NCBI GenBank assembly: GCA_900110395.1
Contig: FODP01000011.1
Coordinates: forward strand, 186,001 to 250,000
Reading direction: 5' to 3'
Length of the DNA stretch: 64,000 nucleotides
Origin: Rhodospirillales bacterium URHD0017
Lineage (GTDB): Bacteria > Pseudomonadota > Alphaproteobacteria > Reyranellales > Reyranellaceae
Below, piece by piece: positions 50,184 through 58,321 of the stretch (positions are counted from its first letter, which is position 1; each line of letters begins with the position of its first letter). The notes under the pieces are model-generated. The model was given only the letters and a program-made list of their open reading frames with translations. It ran no database searches and had not been told where the DNA came from. The position numbers were made by a program, and so were the translations under genes.

Positions 50184-51164
50184 TCACTGGGCCTTGTAGC
50201 CGATCGAATCGATGATCGTCTTCCATCGGGCGAGGTCGGCGGTCATGCGCTGGGTGAACTCCGCCGGCGTCGAGGTCTCGACGTCGAGCCCGAGGTCCGT
50301 GAGTTTCTTCTGCACTTCCGCCAGGGCCAGAACGGTCTTCAGTTCGGTGCCCCAGGCATTGATCAGCGGCGCCGGTGTCTTGGCGGGGGCAAAGAAGACG
50401 TACCAGCCCAGGATTTGCAGCTTGGGATAGCCGAGCTGGGTGGCGGTGGGGATCTCGGGCGCCGATGTCGTGGACTTGGTGCCCGAGGTGAAGATCACCT
50501 TCAACTTGCCGGCACGATGGTGCTCGAGGAAGTCGGTGATGCCGCCGCAGCCCGCCGCGATATGGCCGCCCTGCAGATCGGCGACCAGCGGTGCCGCGCC
50601 CTTGTAGGGCACCGGTTCGAGGGGGATGCCGATCTCGCGACCGGCCATGACGCCGAAGAAATGGGTGAACGAGCCCATGGCAGTCGTACCGAAGCTCTGC
50701 CGAGCCGGGTTCTTCTTCAGCCATTCGATGTATTCGGGCAGCGTGTTCACACCGATCGTCGGCGAAACGCAAAAGGCCGTCTGCACTGTGCCGGCGAGGG
50801 TAATGGGCTGGATGTCGGTCAACGGATCGAACGGCACCGACTCCATCGTCAGCTTCTGCACGATGGTGGCCGACGGCACGTAAGCGATGGCCGTGCCGTC
50901 CGGCGCCGCATTCTTCAGGGCCTCGACGGCGATGGTGCCCGAAGCGCCGGCCTTGTTGTCTATCAGCACGTTGCGACCTGTGCGCTGCTTGAGCGGTTCG
51001 GCCAGGAAACGCGCCATGACGTCGGTGCCGCCGCCGGCCGGAAAGCCCACCAGTATCTTCAGTGGCCTGTCGGGCAGGCCGGGCTGCTGCGCGCGCAGCG
51101 AAGGTGCAAGAGCAACCGAGCCTGCGATGGCGAGCGCGGCGCGGCGGGTGATGATTCTCGTCAT
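50184..51164 (-). CDS. Bug/TctC family receptor, second in window
   Basis: A 326-residue periplasmic receptor starting after GGAGGAAGCACA. Signal region MTRIITRRAALAIAGSVALA; core blocks PDRPLKILVGFPAGGGTDVM, VLIDNKAGASGTIAVEAL, GSFTHFFGVMAGREIG and LGLDVETSTPAEF. It is a close paralogue of the receptor at 57288, sharing the last two blocks. No TctA/TctB subunit is present. Upstream in the same direction lies a phosphotransferase-family gene, downstream an alpha/beta hydrolase. Confidence 0.93.
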   Translation of the reverse strand: MTRIITRRAALAIAGSVALAPSLRAQQPGLPDRPLKILVGFPAGGGTDVMARFLAEPLKQRTGRNVLIDNKAGASGTIAVEALKNAAPDGTAIAYVPSATIVQKLTMESVPFDPLTDIQPITLAGTVQTAFCVSPTIGVNTLPEYIEWLKKNPARQSFGTTAMGSFTHFFGVMAGREIGIPLEPVPYKGAAPLVADLQGGHIAAGCGGITDFLEHHRAGKLKVIFTSGTKSTTSAPEIPTATQLGYPKLQILGWYVFFAPAKTPAPLINAWGTELKTVLALAEVQKKLTDLGLDVETSTPAEFTQRMTADLARWKTIIDSIGYKAQ

Positions 51165-51185
51165 TGTGCTTCCTCCAACAAAACC

Positions 51186-51253
51186 GTCATCCCGAGCCGA
51201 AGGCGAGGGACCTTTCCTGCTGCCTGAAGGTCCCTCGCTTCGCTCGGGATGAC
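51186..51253. repeat. Dispersed inverted repeat, family C copy 1
   Basis: Arms GTCATCCCGAGCCGAAGG... (51186) and their complement ending CGGGATGAC (51253) meet around CCTTTCCTGCTGCCTGAAGG. The core GAGGGACC/GGTCCCTC is shared with the larger copy at 55711. It separates the phosphotransferase and Bug genes, which are otherwise in one direction, and may end or attenuate the upstream message. Confidence 0.88.
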
Positions 51254-51261
51254 AGCATCAT

Positions 51262-52314
51262 TCAACTCACCAGACTCCACGCCAGTTCGGCACGCTCACG
51301 CGCCGAGCGGCTCATCTTGATCGATTCGGGATTGGACGAATTGCCCTGCAGGCCGCGGCGATAGACGCCTTGGGCGATGGCGGCCAGCCGGAACAGCGAG
51401 AAGGCGAGGTAGTAGTTCCAGTGCGCGATGGACGCGCGGCCGGTGCGCCGGCAGTAGGCTGCGACGTACTCCTCTTCGGTCGGCAGGCCGAGCCTGGCGA
51501 AATCGGCCTTGGCGAAGCCGTGCGGCGGCTCGGGCAGATGATAGCCGAGGCAGTTGTAGGCGATGTCGCACAGGGGATGGCCGAGGGTCGAAAGCTCCCA
51601 GTCGAGGACGGCGACGACGCGCGGCTCCGTCGGATGCACGATCAGATTGCCCAATCGGTAATCGCCATGGACGATGGTGGTGGGATCATCGCTGGGGATA
51701 TGCTCGGGCAGCCAGGCCGAGAGCTTGTCCATCGCCGGGATGTCTTCGGTCTTGAGCTCGGCATACTGCCTGCTCCAGCGCGCCACCTGGCGGGCGATGT
51801 ACTGGCCGCTGCGGCCGTAGTCCGCCAATCCGACCTTGGCCGGATCGACCTTGTGGAGGCGGGCCAGCACATCGTTCATGGAATCGAAGATTGCCGCGCG
51901 CTCCGCGCGACTCTGGCCCGGCATCGAGGCGTCGACCAGAACGCGGCCGGGCACCGCGTCCATCAGGTAGAACATCTGGCCGATCACTGCTTCGTCGGTG
52001 CACAGCAGGCGGGCGGGCGCCACGGGGACGTCGGTGCGGGCGAGGGCCGCAATCACCCGGAACTCGCGATCGACCTGGTGGGCTGACGCCACCAGCTTGC
52101 CGGGCGGCTTCTTGCGCAGCACGAAGTCGTGACGCCGGCCGTCCGACATGTCGGCCGCCAGGAAGAAGGTCGGGTTGGAATGGCCGGAATCGAACTGGCT
52201 CACCTCCAGCCCGCCACGATAACCGTCAAGATGCCGGCTGAGATAACGATCGAGTGCGGCGCTGTCGAAGCGATGGCGCTCCATGACGGGGACGGTGTTG
52301 GCGTAGATCGGCAT
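51262..52314 (-). CDS. Aminoglycoside phosphotransferase-like kinase (ACAD10/11 N-terminal type)
   Basis: A 350-residue protein of the APH/choline-kinase fold as found at the N-terminus of ACAD10/11 and in bacterial acyl-CoA dehydrogenase operons. Brenner motif HGDYRLGNLIVHP (about residue 218) and the metal motif VLDWELSTLGHPL follow the nucleotide-binding VLRKKPPGKLVASAHQ. These kinases phosphorylate 4-hydroxyacyl or other hydroxylated substrates rather than antibiotics. It converges with nothing and is divergent from the AI-2E family permease across 152 bases. Confidence 0.92.
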   Translation of the reverse strand: MPIYANTVPVMERHRFDSAALDRYLSRHLDGYRGGLEVSQFDSGHSNPTFFLAADMSDGRRHDFVLRKKPPGKLVASAHQVDREFRVIAALARTDVPVAPARLLCTDEAVIGQMFYLMDAVPGRVLVDASMPGQSRAERAAIFDSMNDVLARLHKVDPAKVGLADYGRSGQYIARQVARWSRQYAELKTEDIPAMDKLSAWLPEHIPSDDPTTIVHGDYRLGNLIVHPTEPRVVAVLDWELSTLGHPLCDIAYNCLGYHLPEPPHGFAKADFARLGLPTEEEYVAAYCRRTGRASIAHWNYYLAFSLFRLAAIAQGVYRRGLQGNSSNPESIKMSRSARERAELAWSLVS

Positions 52315-52466
52315 TGCCGGGCCAGCCTAGAGGCCGCATTGCACGCTCGGCAAACCCCGCAAGCCACAGGGAGAAACGCAATTTCATATTCGCGCCCGCC
52401 GGGCCGGGGCCCGCAACCGAAGGGATGCAAATTCGTTGAATTCGATCCAACAGGAGCCGCCAGGGC

Positions 52467-53696
52467 GTGAGCGTCTCGATCAGAGAGCAGAGCGAAGAGC
52501 GCTACCCCGTCGTTCACATGCACCGCGGCTCGGCGATCCGCCGCCCGCTGATCGTGCTGGCGGTGTGCGCGGTGGCAGCCCTTGGCTACGTCGCGCGTGA
52601 CTTCCTCATTCCCACGGCGGGGGCCGTCGTCCTGGCGCTCGTCCTCACGCCGGTCGCCAACACCTTCGAACGCCTGCGCCTCCCGTCGTTCCTGTCCGCC
52701 GCCGCGTCGGTGCTGCTGCTGGCCATGGGCCTGGCGGTGCTGCTTGCCATCTCGATTCCCGCCCTCACCAACTGGATCGATCAGACGCCTTACCTGACCT
52801 ACACGCTGGAGCGAAAGCTCGAGGGCGTGCGCAAGTCGCTTGCCGTCGTGCAGCAGGTTTCCAAGCAGGTCGAGCAGGCGGCCTCGGCGGCGACGCCCGC
52901 TCAGCCGGCGGCGTCGCCCCCCGAGAAGGTGGTGGTGCGCGAAAAGTCGCTGATGGCCGAGATTGCCAGCACGACGCCCGGTCTGCTGCTGCAGGTTTTC
53001 TATGCCGCGGTGCTGGCCTTCCTGCTGCTCGCCCATCGCAACAATTCGCGACGGCAGATCATGCGCATCCCGGCATTGTTCAGCACGCGGGTGCGGCTGG
53101 CGCGGGTGATGCGCGACATCAACGAGCGCGTCGGCCATTACCTGTTCTCGCTCGCCGTGATCTACACCGGAGTCGCCGCCTGCGCGACGGTCGCGCTCGC
53201 GCTGCTGGGCTTTCCCAATGCCATCATCTGGGGCGTCCTGATGGGCATCGCCGGCTTCGTGCCGTTCATCGGCGCGGCGGTCACCATCGCGGTCGTGGCC
53301 CTGGTCGCGGTGATCACCTTCGACGACTGGCCGCACATCATCGGTGCGCCGGCGGCGTTGCTCGCCATCCACCTCATCGAGGCGAACTTCGTGACGCCGA
53401 TGTTCGTGAGCCGCCGCTGCGCGCTCAACACCGTCGCGGTGTTCGGCTCCATCGCCCTGCTCGGCTGGATGTGGGGCGCGATGGGCGCCATCGTCGCGGT
53501 GCCGCTGCTGATCCTGATCAGCACCATTGCCGCCCACCTGCCGTCATTGCGCTGGCTGGAAGTCCTGCTCGCCGACGACAGGCCGGTGAGCGAGCGGCTG
53601 TCGCGCAAGCCCATGCTGGCCTCGGTGACGCGCCCGCCGATGTCTGCGCGGGAGCAGACGCGTCAGCTGCGCCGACGGCTGGCGACGGCGAAGTAG
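52467..53696 (+). CDS. AI-2E family transporter
   Basis: A 409-residue inner-membrane protein of the PerM/AI-2E family. Helices include RPLIVLAVCAVAALGYVARD, FLIPTAGAVVLALVLTPVAN, LLLQVFYAAVLAFLLLAHR and IWGVLMGIAGFVPFIGAAVT, the last with the family PFIGA block. A proline-rich periplasmic loop lies near residue 130-160 (AATPAQPAASPPEKV). The start is a GTG after AGGAGCCGCCAGGGC. PerM-type proteins export signals or Na+/Li+; this one cannot be assigned a substrate. Its last 34 bases overlap the end of the convergent small holin-like gene. Confidence 0.9.
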   Translation: MSVSIREQSEERYPVVHMHRGSAIRRPLIVLAVCAVAALGYVARDFLIPTAGAVVLALVLTPVANTFERLRLPSFLSAAASVLLLAMGLAVLLAISIPALTNWIDQTPYLTYTLERKLEGVRKSLAVVQQVSKQVEQAASAATPAQPAASPPEKVVVREKSLMAEIASTTPGLLLQVFYAAVLAFLLLAHRNNSRRQIMRIPALFSTRVRLARVMRDINERVGHYLFSLAVIYTGVAACATVALALLGFPNAIIWGVLMGIAGFVPFIGAAVTIAVVALVAVITFDDWPHIIGAPAALLAIHLIEANFVTPMFVSRRCALNTVAVFGSIALLGWMWGAMGAIVAVPLLILISTIAAHLPSLRWLEVLLADDRPVSERLSRKPMLASVTRPPMSAREQTRQLRRRLATAK

Positions 53697-53926
53697 AGCA
53701 GGCCGGCAAGACCCCAGAACGCGCCCACGATGGCCCAGGCCGCGGCCGGGTCGAGGGTGCGCGCGAGCAGGATATAGGCCGCGCAGGTCAGGCAGACGAC
53801 GCCGACGCCGATCGCGAGCGCCGCGCCCATGGCCAGCATGGCGCGCGTCGCCACGTCGTGTGCGGCGTTGCGCAGGGAGCGCGCGGCGGCGGCGGACGCC
53901 GCCACGCGCAGCAGGGGCCCGATCAT
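53663..53926 (-). CDS. Small two-span membrane protein, YqjE/holin-like
   Basis: An 87-residue protein with two hydrophobic helices (LAMGAALAIGVGVVCLTCAA and AAAWAIVGAFWGLAGLLYFA) separated by a short charged turn and ending in RRRS. In E. coli the ribosome-associated membrane protein YqjD is followed by YqjE, a two-span protein; this gene has the same position after a YqjD-like gene and the same topology. Function unknown. Its 3' end overlaps the AI-2E gene. Confidence 0.75.
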   Translation of the reverse strand: MIGPLLRVAASAAAARSLRNAAHDVATRAMLAMGAALAIGVGVVCLTCAAYILLARTLDPAAAWAIVGAFWGLAGLLYFAVASRRRS

Positions 53927-53966
53927 CGAAGGTCGCGCCGGCTGGGAGGGTTTGCGGGCCGGCCGC

Positions 53967-54299
53967 CTATTGGCGACGACAAAGCCAGCCTGCGAGGAAA
54001 CCGATCCCGACGATCGCCGCGAACGTGGTGAGCGGGCGGGTTTCCGTCTGCTCGATCAGCGTGTCCGTGGCCTTGTCCTTGAGCTTTGCCGTGTCTTGCG
54101 CGAACGCCTTGGCGGTGTCGCCGTACTTGGCGACCAGCTCGCGCGCCGACTTCAACGTCTCCTCGATGGCTGCTTCGCCACGGGCGACGATCGAGCTGCC
54201 CGTGCCGTTCACCGTGTCGGCCAAGTCGTCGAGCTGCTCCCGGAGAAGGGCGATTTCGCGCGCCAAATCCTTGCCGTTATGGGTGGCCGCATTACGCAT
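53967..54299 (-). CDS. YqjD/ElaB/DUF883-family membrane protein
   Basis: A 110-residue protein after an AGGAGCACGTC ribosome site. A helical, acidic N-terminal coiled-coil region (LAREIALLREQLDDLADTVN) is followed by RELVAKYGDTAKAFAQDTAK and a C-terminal transmembrane helix (PLTTFAAIVGIGFLAGWLC) ending in RRQ. This is the architecture of YqjD-like proteins, which bind ribosomes at the inner membrane in stationary phase. An EcfG-type promoter 35 bases upstream supports stress control. Confidence 0.88.
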   Translation of the reverse strand: MRNAATHNGKDLAREIALLREQLDDLADTVNGTGSSIVARGEAAIEETLKSARELVAKYGDTAKAFAQDTAKLKDKATDTLIEQTETRPLTTFAAIVGIGFLAGWLCRRQ

Positions 54300-54333
54300 G
54301 ACGTGCTCCTGGGCTGTTGGGGTCAGCCGACTG

Positions 54334-54358
54334 AACGCTATCGGACGGAGGGGGTTCC
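54334..54358 (-). promoter_or_regulatory. EcfG-type general stress promoter (GGAAC-N16-CGTT)
   Basis: On the minus strand GGAAC (54358-54354) and CGTT (54337-54334) are exactly 16 bases apart. The -10 element ends 35 bases before the start of the YqjD-like gene. This is the second exact match in the window and the same class of gene (small membrane stress protein) as at 26251. Confidence 0.72.
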
Positions 54359-54416
54359 CAAGGGATGGGAGCCGGTTCCCTCATCCCGACGCCCCGTGGT
54401 GGGGCCTGCCCCCTCC

Positions 54417-55715
54417 CTACCTCCCCCGTATGATCGGGGAGGAGGCTTGAACGGCATCATCCAACGTCTCCGCGAAGGCCCTGATGACGGGTTCCAGGAT
54501 CTCCGGCCCGGTCATCGCTGCCGAATCGGCGGGCGTATGAAAGAAGGTGTGGGAACCTGCCATGCCGAAGAAGCGTGGATAGCCTGCGGCAAGCACATCG
54601 CGCAGCTCGCCGACACCGGCGCTCGCGCCTGCCAGCCGCGTGGCCACGACGTCCTTGAAGCGGCGCATCACCGCCGCCTCCATCGGCTGCGAGCTCAGCA
54701 CCAGGCGCTGGCGGGAGTCGACTTGGCGATCGGTGCGCCAACGCTCGCCGTCGCGGCGCCAGCCGAAGCAGGCCAGCGAGGCGCCGAAGTGCGCCCACGC
54801 CAGCGTGGCGTCGGGCCTGGGCGCGCCGTCGTGGAGGAAATGCTCCATGCCGCCATGGCCGATCTCGTGGCCCGATGTCGCGACGAACACCAGGTTGACG
54901 TCGGGCCAGCGCGTCGTGGCAAGCCGCGCCATCGCCAGGAAGCCCGCGATACCGGGTCCGCGCTCGCAGCTGCTGGTGAACCAGCTCGTCACCGGCGTGG
55001 AGATCGCAAGCCAACGTCCCGCCTTTGCTTGACCGAGGCCGCGGTCCAGCCGGGCCACGACGTTTCGCCCCGGCACGTCGCGCCGCCACGCGCCCTGGAC
55101 GGACAGCGAGACCGGCCGGCCGGATTGTTGTGCTGCGTCGAGCAGCGACCGGTCCTTGGGCGCCACCAGGATCACCGGCGCCGGCCAGGGCTCGGTCTTC
55201 TGGTCGACGTTGTAGGTGAAGATCTCGCCGCTCGGATGGTCGATGGTGAGCAGCACCGCTGCGGGTCGCCGGGCGAAGGCGCTCTCGATCGCGGCGACAT
55301 GCTGCCGGGTGAGATAGGCGCCCCGATCGAACGGCAGGGTGAGGCGCACGAAGGCGCCGGCCGCGGGGCCGCTGTCCGATGCTGCGATCGGCGCCGTCAG
55401 GGCGAACGTCGCCTGCCGCTCGGGAATCCACCATTGCGGCATGACAGGCCGCGTCTCGCCGTCGACGCTGAGCGTGGCGACGTCGAAATCGTATTGGCGC
55501 GCCAGCGAGAAATGCTGCGAGGAGACCTTCAGCCCGGCGCGTTCGAGCTCCTCGGCGATCCAGGAGAGCGCGCGTTCAGCGCCCGGCGAGCCGTAGCGAT
55601 GCGGTCCGAAACTGTCGTAGCGCTGCACGTCGGAGTAGAGCGCGGCACCCGACAGGGGGGCGGCCAGGGCTGGGAAGGACATGGCGAACAGCAGACCGGC
55701 GATGAAAATCGTCAT
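54417..55715 (-). CDS. Secreted M28-like zinc peptidase
   Basis: A 432-residue exported protein. The start is placed at an ATG at 55715 that lies inside the family C repeat and opens a signal peptide (MTIFIAGLLFAMSFPALA). Peptidase M28-like features: DSFGPHRYGSPGAERALSWI near the start, FVATSGHEIGHGGMEHFLHD (a His-Glu-His cluster) and SHTFFHTPADSA near the end. Several standard metal ligands of M28 (the Asp that bridges the zincs) are not where expected, so activity is uncertain. Its own 3' end lies in a family B-like hairpin (CCTCCCC/GGGGAGG at 54420-54442). Confidence 0.82.
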   Translation of the reverse strand: MTIFIAGLLFAMSFPALAAPLSGAALYSDVQRYDSFGPHRYGSPGAERALSWIAEELERAGLKVSSQHFSLARQYDFDVATLSVDGETRPVMPQWWIPERQATFALTAPIAASDSGPAAGAFVRLTLPFDRGAYLTRQHVAAIESAFARRPAAVLLTIDHPSGEIFTYNVDQKTEPWPAPVILVAPKDRSLLDAAQQSGRPVSLSVQGAWRRDVPGRNVVARLDRGLGQAKAGRWLAISTPVTSWFTSSCERGPGIAGFLAMARLATTRWPDVNLVFVATSGHEIGHGGMEHFLHDGAPRPDATLAWAHFGASLACFGWRRDGERWRTDRQVDSRQRLVLSSQPMEAAVMRRFKDVVATRLAGASAGVGELRDVLAAGYPRFFGMAGSHTFFHTPADSAAMTGPEILEPVIRAFAETLDDAVQASSPIIRGR

Positions 55716-55829
55716 CCCGACCCGAGCCGAGCGCAGCGAGGCGTAGTGGAGGGACCTGTTCTGTTGTTGCGTCGACAAGACTAGGTCCCTCGACTACGCC
55801 TCGCTATGCTCGGCTCCGCTCGGGATGAC
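55711..55829. repeat. Dispersed inverted repeat, family C copy 2
   Basis: Outer arms start GTCATCCCGACCCGAGCCGA (55711) and end CGGCTCCGCTCGGGATGAC (55829); inner arms AGGCGTAGTGGAGGGACC/CTAGGTCCCTCGACTACGCC flank a short centre. The same outer sequence is found at 51186. The left end supplies the start codon of the M28-like gene (CGGGATGAC read on the minus strand). Confidence 0.88.
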
Positions 55830-55837
55830 GAAGAAAG

Positions 55838-56464
55838 CTAAAACCGCAGCGTCTGCACCAGTTCGGACGGCAGCTCCGACATCCGCGCATACTGGGCGAG
55901 GATATGGATCAGCGACTGATGCACGTCCTCGACGACGCCGTAGTTCTCGGCGGCGACATGCAGGCTTATATCGGCCATCTGGGCGCTGCGGCCGCCGGAG
56001 AAACCCGACAGCGCGATCGTGGTCATGCCGTTGTTGCCGGCCCAGTCGATCGCACGCACGATGTTCTCCGAATCGCCGGACGACGAGATGGTGATCAATA
56101 CATCGCCCTCTCGCGCCGCATTCTTGAGCTGATAGGCAAAGACCTCGGTGTAGGCCATGTCGTTGGCAATCGCGGTTATCAGCTCGACCGTGGCGGACAG
56201 GCTGACCACGCGCGGGCGCAGCGTCGTGTTGGTGGCGATGCCCTTGGAGCAATCACAGGTCAGGTGATTGGCGATGGCGGCCGAGCCGCCGTTGCCGCAG
56301 GTGAAGATCAGCCGGTCGGCCTGGATGGCGCGCTTCATTGCCGTGACGGCCCGCTCGACCTCACCCGACCGTACGGAACTCAGGGCCTTGGCGATGGCCG
56401 AGGCATAGTCGGCGACGAAGGCGCCGGCGGTGGAGTACTTCTGAACTGGGAATTTAGCCGTCAT
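55838..56464 (-). CDS. SIS-domain sugar-phosphate isomerase, GmhA-like
   Basis: A 208-residue protein with the SIS fold: FTCGNGGSAAIANHLTCDCS (phosphate loop with GNGGSA), SATVELITAIANDMAYTEVF, VLITISSSGDSENIVRAIDW and HQSLIHILAQYARM. This is the D-sedoheptulose-7-phosphate isomerase (GmhA) group that starts heptose synthesis for lipopolysaccharide or surface glycans; the HLTCDCSKG variant also occurs in SIS proteins of other glycan pathways. Starts at ATG 56464 without a strong ribosome site; last gene of the leftward cluster from 62320. Confidence 0.9.
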   Translation of the reverse strand: MTAKFPVQKYSTAGAFVADYASAIAKALSSVRSGEVERAVTAMKRAIQADRLIFTCGNGGSAAIANHLTCDCSKGIATNTTLRPRVVSLSATVELITAIANDMAYTEVFAYQLKNAAREGDVLITISSSGDSENIVRAIDWAGNNGMTTIALSGFSGGRSAQMADISLHVAAENYGVVEDVHQSLIHILAQYARMSELPSELVQTLRF

Positions 56465-56509
56465 GCAAAACGGTGGGTAAGCGACCGCCGGCCCCGCGTC
56501 AACTGGCCG

Positions 56510-57262
56510 TCAACCGTCCCATACGTTCTGCGGCATCGGCAGCTTGGTGAAGTCGGCGGCGACGAGCGGCCGGTGGTGGGTTACCCCCTCCTTCTCCAAC
56601 AACATCATGTATTGCCGCACATGCTGGCCGGAGTGCCAGGTCGTCCGCTCCATGAGCTCGTGCAGGCTCTGCGGCCCGTAGTAGGTCTGCAAGGTCTTCG
56701 ACGGCGCCGTGTCGCCGGCCCGCCACCAGGCCCGGAAGCGATCGCGTACCTTGGTGCCGTAGGCGACGAGGGCGTCGGTGCCGGCATCGGCGGCGGGCTC
56801 CTCGCGGAACATGGCCTGGACGAGGGTGACGTTCTCGTTGGCATCGAGGAAGGCGTCGACCACGCGGAAGAGATGGAAGGCAAGCGTGCGATAGCTGCGC
56901 GGCCGCCCCGGCACATGGGTATCGAGCCGGTCGGCCGGCATCAGCGGGATCAGCTCGAGGGCCGCCTCCATGAACTTGGTGACGCGGGCCGCCAGTTCGT
57001 CGGTCGAAAGCTCAGGTCCGGACTTCTCGCCGAGGCCGAGGAACTCGACGATCTGCTTGGTGCTCTGGCCGAAAGTGTACTTGTCGCCGCGCGACAGCAC
57101 CGGCACCGAACGCACGCCGAGCCGCTCCAGCTCGGCCATGCCGGTCGGGTCCTCGAGCACATTGACTGAAACGAAGTCGATCCCACGGACCGATAGAAAC
57201 TCTTTGAGTCTCAGGCAGCTGGTTCAACCGGGCTGCCAGAACACCTTCAACGGGTCGCTCAT
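56510..57262 (-). CDS. Glutaredoxin-DinB fusion with in-frame UGA at the CxxC cysteine (candidate selenoprotein)
   Basis: From the ATG at 57262 the frame reads MSDPLKVFWQPG, then UGA (57226-57224), then TSCLRLKEFLSVRGIDF and a complete glutaredoxin fold (VRSVPVLSRGDKYTFGQSTK with the cis-Pro) to about residue 80. Residues 85-250 are a DinB-type four-helix metal bundle (LAFHLFRVVDAFLDA and WHSGQHVRQYMML). The UGA occupies exactly the first Cys of the CxxC motif, giving U13-T-S-C16 if read as selenocysteine. A 7-base-pair hairpin starts 11 bases after it. Without readthrough, translation could only begin at a downstream GTG at 57160, giving 216 residues that lack the redox site. A TGC-to-TGA nonsense mutation is the alternative. 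Confidence 0.75.
57196..57212 (-). ncRNA. Hairpin just downstream of the UGA, SECIS-like position
   Basis: On the transcript GAGACUC (57212-57206) pairs with GAGUUUC (57202-57196) around an AAA loop, 7 base pairs, with the loop about 18 bases after the UGA, where bacterial SECIS apical loops lie. The loop lacks the conserved G expected for SelB, so this is only suggestive. Confidence 0.3.
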
Positions 57263-57287
57263 GCGGGCACCTGTATTGTCGTGGGTT

Positions 57288-58265
57288 TCAATTGGTCGCC
57301 TTGACGCCGAGAGAGTCAAGGATCGACTGCCAGCGCACCATGTCGGCTGCCAGTCGCTTGGCACATTGCTCGCCCGTCGACGTCTCGACGTCGAGCCCGA
57401 GCTGGGTCAGAAGCTCGGTCGTGCTTCGTGCATCGATCGTGGCGCGCAGTTCGCGCTCCCACGCCGCCGCGACTTCCGGCGACAGGCCGGTTGGTCCGAA
57501 GAAGGCGTACCAGTTCTGCAATTCCAATGTCGGGTAGCCGAGCTCGACGACCGTGGGTATGTCGGGCGCGATCTTGCTGCGCTGATCGCCTGAACTGACG
57601 AGGATGCGCAGCCGTGAGCCGCGATGATGCTGGAGCAGCGAGGTGAGGCCGCTGGTCGCGGCCGGGATCTTTCCCTGCTCGAGGTCGGCGATCAACGGCG
57701 AGGCACCCTTGAAGTAAACGGCCTCGAGCGGCTTGCCGAGTGCACGGCCGACCATCAAGCCGAAGAAGTGGGTGAAGCTCTGCAGCGAGGTCGCGCCGAA
57801 GCGCGCGCCCTCAGGACCCGCGTTCTCCAGCCACTTGCCGTAGTCGGCCAGCGATGAAACGTCGATCTTGCGCGACACCGCGAGGCCTGTCGGATAGGTG
57901 CCGACCAGCGTCAGCGGCATCAGGTCGGTCCGCGGATCGAACGGAAAGGACTTGGTCGTCAGCCGCCCGACCAGCGTGGCGGTCGGGATGAAGCCCAGCA
58001 CCGATCCGTCGGTCGGCGCCTTCTTCAACATCTCGCCGACGGCAGCACCCGCCGCGCCGGGCCGGTTCTCGATGGTCACCGGTCGTGACAGACGCTGCTG
58101 CAACGCCGCCGCGATGACGCGGGCCATTTCGTCCGTACCGCCGCCGACCGGATAGCCGATGACGATCCTGACCCCGCGCGCCGGCAGCACACCCTGGGCA
58201 CGCGCGGACGCGGCGCCAAGCAAAGCTGGCGCGGCCAAGAGAATGCGACGCGACAGCCGGGTCAT
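57288..58265 (-). CDS. Bug/TctC family receptor, third in window
   Basis: A 325-residue periplasmic receptor (signal MTRLSRRILLAAPALLGAAS, cleaved near SARAQ). Core blocks ARGVRIVIGYPVGGGTDEMA, VTIENRPGAAGAAVGEM, LQSFTHFFGLMVGRALGKP and LGLDVETSTGEQC match the receptor at 50184 closely. No membrane subunits are nearby. It is followed 25 bases later by the UGA-containing glutaredoxin-DinB gene and preceded by a VOC-family gene. Confidence 0.93.
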   Translation of the reverse strand: MTRLSRRILLAAPALLGAASARAQGVLPARGVRIVIGYPVGGGTDEMARVIAAALQQRLSRPVTIENRPGAAGAAVGEMLKKAPTDGSVLGFIPTATLVGRLTTKSFPFDPRTDLMPLTLVGTYPTGLAVSRKIDVSSLADYGKWLENAGPEGARFGATSLQSFTHFFGLMVGRALGKPLEAVYFKGASPLIADLEQGKIPAATSGLTSLLQHHRGSRLRILVSSGDQRSKIAPDIPTVVELGYPTLELQNWYAFFGPTGLSPEVAAAWERELRATIDARSTTELLTQLGLDVETSTGEQCAKRLAADMVRWQSILDSLGVKATN

Positions 58266-58321
58266 TTGCCGAGCATCACTCCGTTATCGACTCCTCAATG
58301 CCCAGGAATAGGATCGGTTCA

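Noticed and set aside
57082..57160. The GTG at 57160 as the start of the DinB protein
   Set aside because: It cuts the glutaredoxin domain in half, and a better frame with an ATG continues upstream through a single UGA; kept only as the alternative if the UGA is a true stop.
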